Shown here in pieces: positions 7,046 through 13,864 of a stretch of 23,199 nt of DNA. The DNA is taken from positions 1 to 23,199 of the forward strand of contig JAQWTF010000086.1 in NCBI GenBank assembly GCA_029242825.1. Reading direction: 5' to 3'. The notes under the pieces are model-generated. The model worked only from the letters and a program-made list of their open reading frames with translations. It was not told the DNA's origin and made no database searches. Numbering within the stretch: the stretch's first letter is position 1; every line of letters begins with the position of its first letter. A program made the translations under genes and the position numbers. The stretch is from MAG-120531 sp029242825. Its GTDB lineage: Bacteria; Bacteroidota; Bacteroidia; Flavobacteriales; Flavobacteriaceae.

Positions 7046-8065
7046 ATGTTAAAAAAGATCTTCAACGGTTTTATGTTGCTATTCAATATAGGGGTGAGTG
7101 CACTATTGTTATTAGCTTGTCTTTTACCATATATCTCCGTTGCTTTGGTCCCTTCCATGTCTATTTTTAGCCTTTTTGTTCCTTTTTTAGTATTGGGAAA
7201 TATATTGTTTTTGATCTATTGGATGCTACAATTTAAAAAGACTGTTTTTTTGCCCATTGTTTCGCTGGTAATAGCCTATTTTTTTATTGGTTCTTTTTTT
7301 CAATTTCGTGCAGAGCGTCCAATGCCTTCATCGAAAGACTTTTCAATTATGTCCTTCAATACAAGGCTTTTTAATAAGTATCAATGGAGTGATGATCCTT
7401 CCATTGGTAATAAAATAGTGGCATTTATTCAAAAGACTGATCCCTCCGTAGTGTGTTTTCAAGAATTTGACGTTTCCATGAAGGAGCGTTTTATGAGCTA
7501 TCCTCATGCCTATATCAGTGCAAGTGATAATTCAAAACAAGCGGTTCAAGCTATTTTTTCTAAATTTCCTATTGTAGCAAAAGGCCTACTCCCTTTTACA
7601 AATAGCACGAATGCAGCTATTTTCGTGGACCTTAAAATAAAAGGCGACACGGTCAGATTGTACAATGTTCATTTGCAGTCTCTAAGGGTTAAACCGGAGG
7701 CGGCAAGTTTAGAGGCGGGAACTAGAGAACGACTGTACAAAAGACTAAAGGTCTCTTTTGCCAAGCAGCAAGCGCAAGCAGACATTATTGCAAGCCATAA
7801 AAATAATAGCCCACACAAGTTGATTGTTGCAGGAGACTTTAATACCAATCAGTTTTCTAGTGTATATCATACCATCAAAGGAGATCTAACAGATAGTTTT
7901 ACTTCTGTAGGGTCTGGTTATGGAAAAACTTTTGATTTTAAATATTTTCCTATGAGAATAGATTTTTTATTATCAGATCCAGGTTTCGAAATTGCTTACC
8001 ACAAAAGTTTTCCTTTACACCTTTCGGATCATTTCCCAGTATTGGTGGCTTATCGCTTAGATTAA
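7046..8065 (+). CDS. Membrane-anchored endonuclease/exonuclease/phosphatase family protein
   Basis: A 339-residue protein with about three transmembrane helices (residues 7-86) followed by a full EEP catalytic domain. Motifs in order: S-F-N-T-R (N105), C-F-Q-E-F (E140, metal ligand), Y-N-V-H-L-Q-S (about 206-212), A-G-D-F-N-T (D264, N266), R-I-D-F-L-L-S (D306) and S-D-H-F-P-V (H329, catalytic). All key acid-base and metal residues of the family are present, so it should be an active magnesium-dependent phosphoesterase facing away from the membrane. The substrate (nucleic acid, phosphoinositide-like lipid or another phosphodiester) cannot be told from the motifs. It follows the second rhomboid after a 9-base gap and ends the plus-strand operon, overlapping the convergent DUF6122 gene by 9 bases. 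Confidence 0.9.
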   Translation: MLKKIFNGFMLLFNIGVSALLLLACLLPYISVALVPSMSIFSLFVPFLVLGNILFLIYWMLQFKKTVFLPIVSLVIAYFFIGSFFQFRAERPMPSSKDFSIMSFNTRLFNKYQWSDDPSIGNKIVAFIQKTDPSVVCFQEFDVSMKERFMSYPHAYISASDNSKQAVQAIFSKFPIVAKGLLPFTNSTNAAIFVDLKIKGDTVRLYNVHLQSLRVKPEAASLEAGTRERLYKRLKVSFAKQQAQADIIASHKNNSPHKLIVAGDFNTNQFSSVYHTIKGDLTDSFTSVGSGYGKTFDFKYFPMRIDFLLSDPGFEIAYHKSFPLHLSDHFPVLVAYRLD

Positions 8066-8362
8066 GCAATCCAAACTGTCTGCCAGTATATGAAGGCATA
8101 AGGCAAAACCAATGATCCGGGTTTTTTGAATAAAGCAAAGTAAGATATAACATATAATAGCCACGCTGGAATGTAGTGGATGAAAAAATATACTGCAGCG
8201 TTCAGGGTCAAAAATAGGCGACGCCAAAAGATGGTCTACATCAATAAGAATAGCCCCCCAAAAAATGAAAAGCACTTGTTTGAATTTTGCTGGATAGCCC
8301 CATTTTGCAATACCGATTGGGACTATAAAATGAGTGCCGTAATGAATTAAAAAAGACAGCAC
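8057..8362 (-). CDS. DUF6122 family small membrane protein
   Basis: A 101-residue protein, mostly hydrophobic, with about four membrane segments. It is rich in conserved-looking polar residues set inside them: H7 and H11 (H-Y-G-T-H-F), D41, D43 and H44 (D-V-D-H-L-L), D52, R55 and C56 (F-D-P-E-R-C-S-I), H61 and H64 (F-H-P-L-H-S), and H91, D95 and D98 near the end. I recognise this as the DUF6122 pattern. The His/Asp set suggests metal binding, as in YdjM-type membrane hydrolases, but no activity is known to me. The start is a GTG (8360-8362) that directly abuts the stop of the WbqC gene with no gap. It is the last gene of the parA operon. Confidence 0.85.
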   Translation of the reverse strand: MLSFLIHYGTHFIVPIGIAKWGYPAKFKQVLFIFWGAILIDVDHLLASPIFDPERCSIFFHPLHSSVAIICYILLCFIQKTRIIGFALCLHILADSLDCLI

Positions 8363-8989
8363 TTAAATGAGGGTATTTTTTAAAATAACCAATGCATTTG
8401 GGCCTTCATTAAACAATAGGTCAAGGATACTCAAATTGGGAATAAAACCATGTCTATCTCCAAATACTTGCTGGTACTCAGGACTGTTAAAATCTTTTGG
8501 TGTTTTTGGACTTATAAGGTGCCTGTGGTCATTTGCACTTTGTGGCTCTTTTTCAAAAACAGTGGTATAGTTTTCTGAAAATGGAATTTGTAAGCATTCA
8601 CAGATTGTTTTAATAGCCGCTAAGTTATATGCTAATAAGAAATCATGAGACCCCGTAAATAACGGTTCTAAATCTTGTTCGTAATACTCAAAAAAAGGAG
8701 AGGTTCTATAAGCTGTTTGAAGGGTTCTCCAATGGGTGCGTTGCCAAGGCTGAGAATTGTCAATGGGTATTTGGTCGTAGCTGCGTCTGTGGGATAATTC
8801 TCCTTTCCCTTGAACAGGAATGGTCAAGGTGTGTTTGCCCCTGTCGTTGGTGATATACGCTCTATTTCTCAAGCTTTGTTTTTGATAATTCCCTGAAACT
8901 TCCCAAACAACCTCATGCTGAACCATTGCAGCAAAGCTTGCTATAGCAGGTAAGTAAGAGGGAAACAATAACGTCTTTTTTGAAGTCAT
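8363..8989 (-). CDS. WbqC-like family protein
   Basis: A 208-residue soluble protein matching the WbqC family, first described in O-antigen gene clusters. It opens with L-L-F-P-S-Y-L-P and has the family's R-N-R-A-Y-I, L-T-I-P-V-Q-G, W-Q-R-T-H-W-R-T-L-Q-T-A-Y and S-P-F-F-E-Y-Y segments (residues about 42-105), with Y-Q-Q-V-F-G-D-R-H-G-F-I-P-N-L-S-I-L-D-L near the C-terminus. The biochemical role is not firmly known; it is presumed to modify a sugar or glycan precursor. No polysaccharide genes are nearby. Instead it sits 31 bases after lepB in the parA operon, a position I recall as common in flavobacteria. It abuts the DUF6122 gene. Confidence 0.88.
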   Translation of the reverse strand: MTSKKTLLFPSYLPAIASFAAMVQHEVVWEVSGNYQKQSLRNRAYITNDRGKHTLTIPVQGKGELSHRRSYDQIPIDNSQPWQRTHWRTLQTAYRTSPFFEYYEQDLEPLFTGSHDFLLAYNLAAIKTICECLQIPFSENYTTVFEKEPQSANDHRHLISPKTPKDFNSPEYQQVFGDRHGFIPNLSILDLLFNEGPNALVILKNTLI

Positions 8990-9020
8990 TTACGTTGTTA
9001 TATATTTTGACTTTTCTTTT

Positions 9021-10718
9021 TTAGGTTTTTTTTCTCTTTCTAAAAAAATCTACTCCAAACCAGATGACTAAGGCAGCTAAAAACCATTTAAAATAGGATT
9101 GAGGGGTTCCTTCTCCACTAACAGTAGTAAAGACCCTGTCCCATCTAATTTTCCAATTTTTAATACCATCGTTAATACCATCTATACTCATCCATATAAA
9201 TATAGGTTTTCCAACAATGTGATCTTCAGGAACAAAACCCCAATACCTCGAATCTTCAGAGTTATGTCTATTGTCTCCCATCATCCAGTAGTAATCTTGG
9301 GAAAAAGTATATTGGGTTGCTTTTTGGCCGTTTATAAAAATCTCATTACCATTAATGTCTAATTCATTGCCCTCATAGTTGGTGATAATCTCCTTGTAAA
9401 AAGCAATATTTTGAAGACTTAGGTCTACAGTATCTCCATTTGCTGGAATATATAAAGGGCCAAATTGATCTTCATTCCATGGTAGCGAAGGTTCATGGGG
9501 AAAAATTGCCGGATTGTATTGACCTTTTAAGGCCAATTGTTTTACAATAGAATCAATACCAGTTTGGGCGGCTAATTTTTCAGCTACCGCGTCTGAAAAA
9601 GTAGCCATTCTCTCCCGGTCTATAATTTCCGAGAGCGCCAGTCTTTGAGCAGCAATTAATTCTGGATCTATGCCACCGCTTTGGGTATAGATTAGGTAGC
9701 CTCCGATAGGGTTGTTGTAGATTTGTGCACCTCCTTGTTGTAGCGCAGTAGCTTGTGTTTGTGTAAGGTTTTGAGCAGTGTATTTTCTACTAAATTCTGT
9801 AATACCACTTTCTATTAACGACCTAGAAGAGACTCCTTTACTCGCAAAAATAGTATGGGTATATTGTGTTTTTGCTCTAGAGGGAAGCTTGGTTTGAACC
9901 TCATTGATAAATACATATCCATCTTGAATACGCAAAAGATCACCAGGTATCCCAACACATCTCTTCACGTAATTAGATTTTTTATCAATAGGTTTGTCTA
10001 CCCTGATATTAGAGGGGTCTCTAAAATAACGAACAGTATCTGTTGGCCAGCTAAAAACAACAATATCATTCCGATCTACCTTTTGAAATCCAGGAAATCT
10101 GAAGTAGGGGAGTTGTGGTTTTTTAATATATGAAGGTGTTCCAAAAATAGGAAGCGTGTCGTGAACCATTGGAGCCTGAAGGGGTGTCATTGGAGTTCTG
10201 GCGCCATAATGAAATTTACTGACCAATAAAAAGTCCCCAATTAAGAGGGTTTTTTCTAATGATCCTGTTGGTATAACAAAGGGTTGTATAAAATAGGCAT
10301 GCACCATACTTGCTGCTACAACTGCAAATACTACAGAGCTGACCCATTCGCCCAATGCTGTTCCAGGATTTAAATCTCTATCGCTCCTGTGTACAGGTTT
10401 TTCTGCATAATTGATGTAAAACAAATAAAAACCAAGGCTTAAAACTACAATCCAAGAATCTAGCACAGATCTTTTGCCAAAGGTCCTAATGGTTTCTACC
10501 CAAATAACGGGCACCATCAAAAGGTTAATCACAGGGACAAACATTAAAATAACCCACCAGGTAGGGCGCTGAATAATACGCATTAAAACGACCGCATTAT
10601 ATACAGGTACTAGGGCCTCCCAAGATTTCCTCCCTGCTGCTTTGTACAATTTATACGTACCTAAAAAATGTACTATTTGAAGCACTCCAAGTGCTAGTAA
10701 CCATTGTGAACTATTCAT
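9021..10718 (-). CDS. lepB: Signal peptidase I, long Bacteroidetes form
   Basis: Removes signal peptides from exported proteins at the periplasmic face of the inner membrane. The Ser/Lys dyad is visible: Ser153 in P-T-G-S-L-E-K-T-L and Lys252 in Y-V-K-R-C-V-G-I-P-G-D; the box G-D-N-R-H-N-S-E-D-S-R-Y-W-G is at 481-494. Three features are unlike E. coli LepB. An N-terminal block of about 105 residues has several membrane helices (A-x-K-S-W-E-A-L-V-P-V-Y-N, DUF5684-like). An insertion of roughly 150 to 200 residues lies between the lysine box and the GDN box. A further membrane helix is at 542-559. Total length is 565 residues against about 324 in E. coli. The serine box has L where most enzymes have M. 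It lies 20 bases after dapB. Confidence 0.95.
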   Translation of the reverse strand: MNSSQWLLALGVLQIVHFLGTYKLYKAAGRKSWEALVPVYNAVVLMRIIQRPTWWVILMFVPVINLLMVPVIWVETIRTFGKRSVLDSWIVVLSLGFYLFYINYAEKPVHRSDRDLNPGTALGEWVSSVVFAVVAASMVHAYFIQPFVIPTGSLEKTLLIGDFLLVSKFHYGARTPMTPLQAPMVHDTLPIFGTPSYIKKPQLPYFRFPGFQKVDRNDIVVFSWPTDTVRYFRDPSNIRVDKPIDKKSNYVKRCVGIPGDLLRIQDGYVFINEVQTKLPSRAKTQYTHTIFASKGVSSRSLIESGITEFSRKYTAQNLTQTQATALQQGGAQIYNNPIGGYLIYTQSGGIDPELIAAQRLALSEIIDRERMATFSDAVAEKLAAQTGIDSIVKQLALKGQYNPAIFPHEPSLPWNEDQFGPLYIPANGDTVDLSLQNIAFYKEIITNYEGNELDINGNEIFINGQKATQYTFSQDYYWMMGDNRHNSEDSRYWGFVPEDHIVGKPIFIWMSIDGINDGIKNWKIRWDRVFTTVSGEGTPQSYFKWFLAALVIWFGVDFFRKRKKT

Positions 10719-10738
10719 TTGTTTGTTTTTTTAAGCCC

Positions 10739-11440
10739 TTAGGCCAATACATCTGACATATTAAAAATGCCTTTTTTATTTTGTATCCACTCTGCAGCAA
10801 CCACTGCACCTAGTGCAAATCCTGTTCTGTTGTGAGCGATGTGTTTAATTTCAAGCCTGTCTATATCACTGGCATAGCTCACAATATGAGTGCCAGGAAC
10901 CTCTCCCTCCCTTTTAGACGTGATAGGTAATTTATTTGTTACACTTTCTCCCGAATTTCCCACAAGAGACCAATCTTTTATAGCTCCTTGCGCAATGACA
11001 CCCTCTGCTAGTGTAATGGCAGTACCGCTAGGAGCGTCCAGTTTGTGAATGTGGTGAATTTCTTCAATGGCTGCACTATATGCATGAGGTTTCATTAAAG
11101 CAGCCATTTGTTCATTTAATTTAAAAAACAAATTGACCCCTAAACTAAAGTTAGAGGCATAAATGAAAGCGGATTCTTGTTTTAAACAAGCTGCCTTAAC
11201 TACTTCCATCTGATCCAACCAACCAGTGGTTCCACAAATCACAGGAACCCCTTTGCTAAAGGCCATTAATATATTTGTTACAGCAGACTCAGGCGTTGAA
11301 AAGTCAATGGCAACCTGAGCTCCATTAAAATCATTTATGTCACCTCCTTCATGGGTCAATACAATTTCGTGTCCTCGATCACTGGCAATTTCGGCAATCA
11401 TTTTGCCCATTTTACCGTAGCCTAAAAGTGCTATTTTCAT
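10739..11440 (-). CDS. dapB: 4-hydroxy-tetrahydrodipicolinate reductase
   Basis: Reduces 4-hydroxy-tetrahydrodipicolinate to tetrahydrodipicolinate with NAD(P)H, in the pathway to diaminopimelate (for peptidoglycan) and lysine. Motifs: the nucleotide-binding G-Y-G-K-M-G at residues 7-12, D-F-S-T-P-E (46-51), C-G-T-T-G-W (69-74), A-S-N-F-S-L-G-V-N (95-103) and the active-site block E-I-H-H-I-H-K-L-D-A-P-S-G-T-A (127-141) with the catalytic histidine and K133. At 233 residues it is shorter than the roughly 270 of the E. coli enzyme, typical of the compact Bacteroidetes type. The start ATG lies one base after the stop of the DUF5683 gene (TAATATG), a junction also seen between parA and parB. Confidence 0.97.
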   Translation of the reverse strand: MKIALLGYGKMGKMIAEIASDRGHEIVLTHEGGDINDFNGAQVAIDFSTPESAVTNILMAFSKGVPVICGTTGWLDQMEVVKAACLKQESAFIYASNFSLGVNLFFKLNEQMAALMKPHAYSAAIEEIHHIHKLDAPSGTAITLAEGVIAQGAIKDWSLVGNSGESVTNKLPITSKREGEVPGTHIVSYASDIDRLEIKHIAHNRTGFALGAVVAAEWIQNKKGIFNMSDVLA

Positions 11441-11441
11441 A

Positions 11442-12095
11442 TTAATATGTTATGGTCATTCCCATTCCAAAATAAGTGGTGTTGGTAATGGGTTCTAAAT
11501 CTAAAAAAGGCTTGTACTCCACGCTTAACTGGTCGTTTACATTAAACTGTTTTAAGTGTGCGTTTACATTCGCATCTATGATATTTAAGGCGTATAAGCC
11601 TATGGTTACCACCAAGTATAGGTCTCGATCTTTTTGGTATCTCTCTTGCCCATCTTGTAAAGCCTCATCGGACAAATCTGGACTTCCAGGGACAATACCA
11701 CTTTCATTGACGTCATAAAATTCATCATTCATAAAGCCAGCACGCCTACTTTTAAATGCATCTCTGTAGCGTCTGTACAAATTATCATTTACCTTAAAAA
11801 CATAAGCGCTCCCCCCAATAGCTGCATATACCATGGGTACCTTCCAATATTTTTTATTGTAAAATTGACCTAGTCCAGGAAGTACTGCAGATAAAAAAGC
11901 AGCTCTGGCAGGCGCGAGGGGATTAATCTCTTTAGCCGGCCCACTGTCAAAAGACATCAGTCCTCCTTTCTTTTTTTTGGGTTTTTTATTCTGCAGTAGA
12001 GCAGGTGCTTGTAAGCTGTCCTGTTCTTGCACCTCTTGTGCATAAAATGTACTAGAGAGTCCAAAAATTAATATGATCGTTAAGTACTTAATCAC
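11442..12095 (-). CDS. DUF5683 domain protein, exported
   Basis: A 217-residue protein with an N-terminal signal peptide (hydrophobic residues 5-18, likely cut after Y-A-Q), then a proline- and lysine-rich stretch and the DUF5683 core: A-R-A-A-F-L-S-A-V-L-P-G-L-G-Q-F-Y-N-K-K-Y-W-K-V-P (about 63-87), Y-A-A-I-G-G-S-A-Y, and R-R-Y-R-D-A-F-K-S-R-R. A second hydrophobic segment is near 160-175. The family is common in Bacteroidetes beside parAB; its job is unknown to me. The start is a GTG (12093-12095) that overlaps the parB stop by 8 bases (GTGATTAA). This strongly supports GTG as the real start and coupled translation. Confidence 0.85.
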   Translation of the reverse strand: MIKYLTIILIFGLSSTFYAQEVQEQDSLQAPALLQNKKPKKKKGGLMSFDSGPAKEINPLAPARAAFLSAVLPGLGQFYNKKYWKVPMVYAAIGGSAYVFKVNDNLYRRYRDAFKSRRAGFMNDEFYDVNESGIVPGSPDLSDEALQDGQERYQKDRDLYLVVTIGLYALNIIDANVNAHLKQFNVNDQLSVEYKPFLDLEPITNTTYFGMGMTITY

Positions 12096-12987
12096 CTAAG
12101 AGTGTTTTTTTAAGGGCTTCGTATTCTGCTTGATCCTTAAAGTGTAAGCTAATTTTTCCTGCGCCTTTGGCCGATGCCTCAATGGCTATCTTAACTTGAA
12201 ATTTCTTCTGAAATTCAGTCGCATCTGCTTTAGCAAAAGAAGGTATTTTGCTTTCTGATGTAGGATTAGATTGGGCCTTTGGTTGTTGGTGCTTCCTTAC
12301 TGCTTCTTCTGTATCTCTAACGGATAAGTGATTCTTGACAATTAATTCATATAATTTTATTTGGTCTTTCGTGTCACTAATGTTTACCAAAGCCCTTCCG
12401 TGACCCATACTCAAAAAACCATCTCTTATACCCGTTTGAACGATAGGGTCAAGTTTTAGAAGCCTCATATAATTGGTTACGGTAGATCTTTTTTTACCTA
12501 CCCTTTCACTCATTTTCTCTTGGGTCAGTTGAATTTCCTCCAACAATCTTTGGTAAGAAAGCGCAATCTCAATGGGATCTAAATCTTGCCTTTGAATGTT
12601 TTCTACCAAAGCCATCTCTAAGGATTCTTGGTCATTGGCAATTCTTATATAAGCTGGAATTGTTTTTAATCCCACTAGCTTACTGGCCCTAAATCTTCTT
12701 TCTCCTGAGACCAGTTGGAATTGATTAAAGTCTATTTTTCTGACTGTTATTGGTTGTATGACCCCTAATTCTCTTATTGATCCAGCCAATTCTTCTAAGG
12801 ATTCTTCATTGAAATTAGACCTAGGCTGAAAAGGGTTTACCTCAATGCTATCTATGTCTAAAGCCACAATATTGCCTACGAGTTTAGAGGCATTTTTGTC
12901 TGCTACAGATCTAATATCGTTTTCAGGATCTTTAAGTAGGGCAGATAATCCCCTTCCTAAAGCCTGTTTTTTTGTCGCTTTAGCCAT
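12088..12987 (-). CDS. parB: Chromosome partitioning protein ParB
   Basis: ParB binds parS sites near the origin, spreads as a CTP-dependent clamp and with ParA and SMC separates sister origins. The 299 residues hold the N-terminal CTP-binding domain with N-P-F-Q-P-R (51-56), L-A-x-S-I-x-E-L-G-V-I-Q-P (67-79), the nucleotide motif G-E-R-R-F-R-A (95-101) and E-N-I-Q-R-Q-D-L (129-136). A helix-turn-helix follows (about 153-177: L-T-Q-E-K-M-S-E-R-V-G-K-K-R-S-T-V-T-N-Y), and then a short C-terminal dimer domain after a polar linker. It starts one base after the parA stop (TAATATG). I found no full parS palindrome in the window, so the sites must lie elsewhere. Confidence 0.97.
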   Translation of the reverse strand: MAKATKKQALGRGLSALLKDPENDIRSVADKNASKLVGNIVALDIDSIEVNPFQPRSNFNEESLEELAGSIRELGVIQPITVRKIDFNQFQLVSGERRFRASKLVGLKTIPAYIRIANDQESLEMALVENIQRQDLDPIEIALSYQRLLEEIQLTQEKMSERVGKKRSTVTNYMRLLKLDPIVQTGIRDGFLSMGHGRALVNISDTKDQIKLYELIVKNHLSVRDTEEAVRKHQQPKAQSNPTSESKIPSFAKADATEFQKKFQVKIAIEASAKGAGKISLHFKDQAEYEALKKTLLGD

Positions 12988-12988
12988 A

Positions 12989-13762
12989 TTATATTTTATC
13001 CTTATTTTTTTTCAATAATTCTTCTGCTAGGTTCAAATAATTGGCAGCACCTTTACTGCTAGCGTCGTATTTAATAATGCTTTCTCCAAAACTTGGAGCT
13101 TCACTCAAACGAACATTTCTCTGGATAATAGTCTCAAAGACCATTTCGCTAAAGTGTTTTCTAACCTCTTCTACTACCTGGTTAGACAATCTTAGTCTAG
13201 AGTCATACATAGTGAGTAATAAACCTTCTATATCTAAATCCTGATTGTGAATTTTCTGAACACTTTTAATGGTGTTCAATAATTTCCCTAAACCTTCCAA
13301 AGCAAAATATTCACATTGTATTGGAATTAAAACAGCATGTGCAGCTGTAAGTGCATTTAGGGTCAGTAAGCCTAAAGATGGTGCGCAGTCAATTAAAATG
13401 TAATCATAAAGATTTATAATAGGTGCTAGAGCCTTCTTAAGCATATATTCTCTCTCTTCAACATCTACCAGTTCAATTTCAATAGCGACTAAGTCAATAT
13501 GAGAGGGAATAAGGTCTACATTAGGAGAACTTGTTTTTATAATTGCCTCTTGTGCTGTTGTAGTGAGTTCTAATAATTGATAGGTCCCTAATTGAACTTC
13601 TTGAACATCTATTCCTAGACCAGAAGTTGCATTGGCTTGAGGGTCTGCATCTATTAGAAGCACTTTCTTTTCAAGGACCCCCAAAGAAGCAGCGAGATTC
13701 ACTGTTGTAGTTGTTTTTCCTACGCCTCCCTTTTGGTTGGCAATAGCAATTATTTTACCCAT
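12989..13762 (-). CDS. parA: Chromosome partitioning ATPase ParA
   Basis: A Walker-type ATPase that binds DNA as an ATP dimer and is released by ParB, moving the origin. At 257 residues it is the small chromosomal (Soj) type with no N-terminal HTH. The deviant Walker A K-G-G-V-G-K-T-T is at 11-18 with the signature Lys11; L-L-I-D-A-D-P-Q-A-N is at 35-44 and I-L-I-D-C-A-P-S-L-G-L-L is at about 121-132. It is the first gene of the operon parA-parB-DUF5683-dapB-lepB-wbqC-DUF6122. The 102-base gap upstream must hold the promoter; the nearest thing to a -7 box is TATTTTTA (complement of 13784-13791), one base off consensus, and no good -33 box is evident. Confidence 0.97.
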   Translation of the reverse strand: MGKIIAIANQKGGVGKTTTTVNLAASLGVLEKKVLLIDADPQANATSGLGIDVQEVQLGTYQLLELTTTAQEAIIKTSSPNVDLIPSHIDLVAIEIELVDVEEREYMLKKALAPIINLYDYILIDCAPSLGLLTLNALTAAHAVLIPIQCEYFALEGLGKLLNTIKSVQKIHNQDLDIEGLLLTMYDSRLRLSNQVVEEVRKHFSEMVFETIIQRNVRLSEAPSFGESIIKYDASSKGAANYLNLAEELLKKNKDKI

Positions 13763-13864
13763 TTATAATATAGAGTTAGGGTATAAAAATACAATTATTT
13801 AAGCGGCTATAAAAGGAGAATTTGTTAACAGGAAGTGAATAATTAATTCCTTGGTAAAAAAAAC

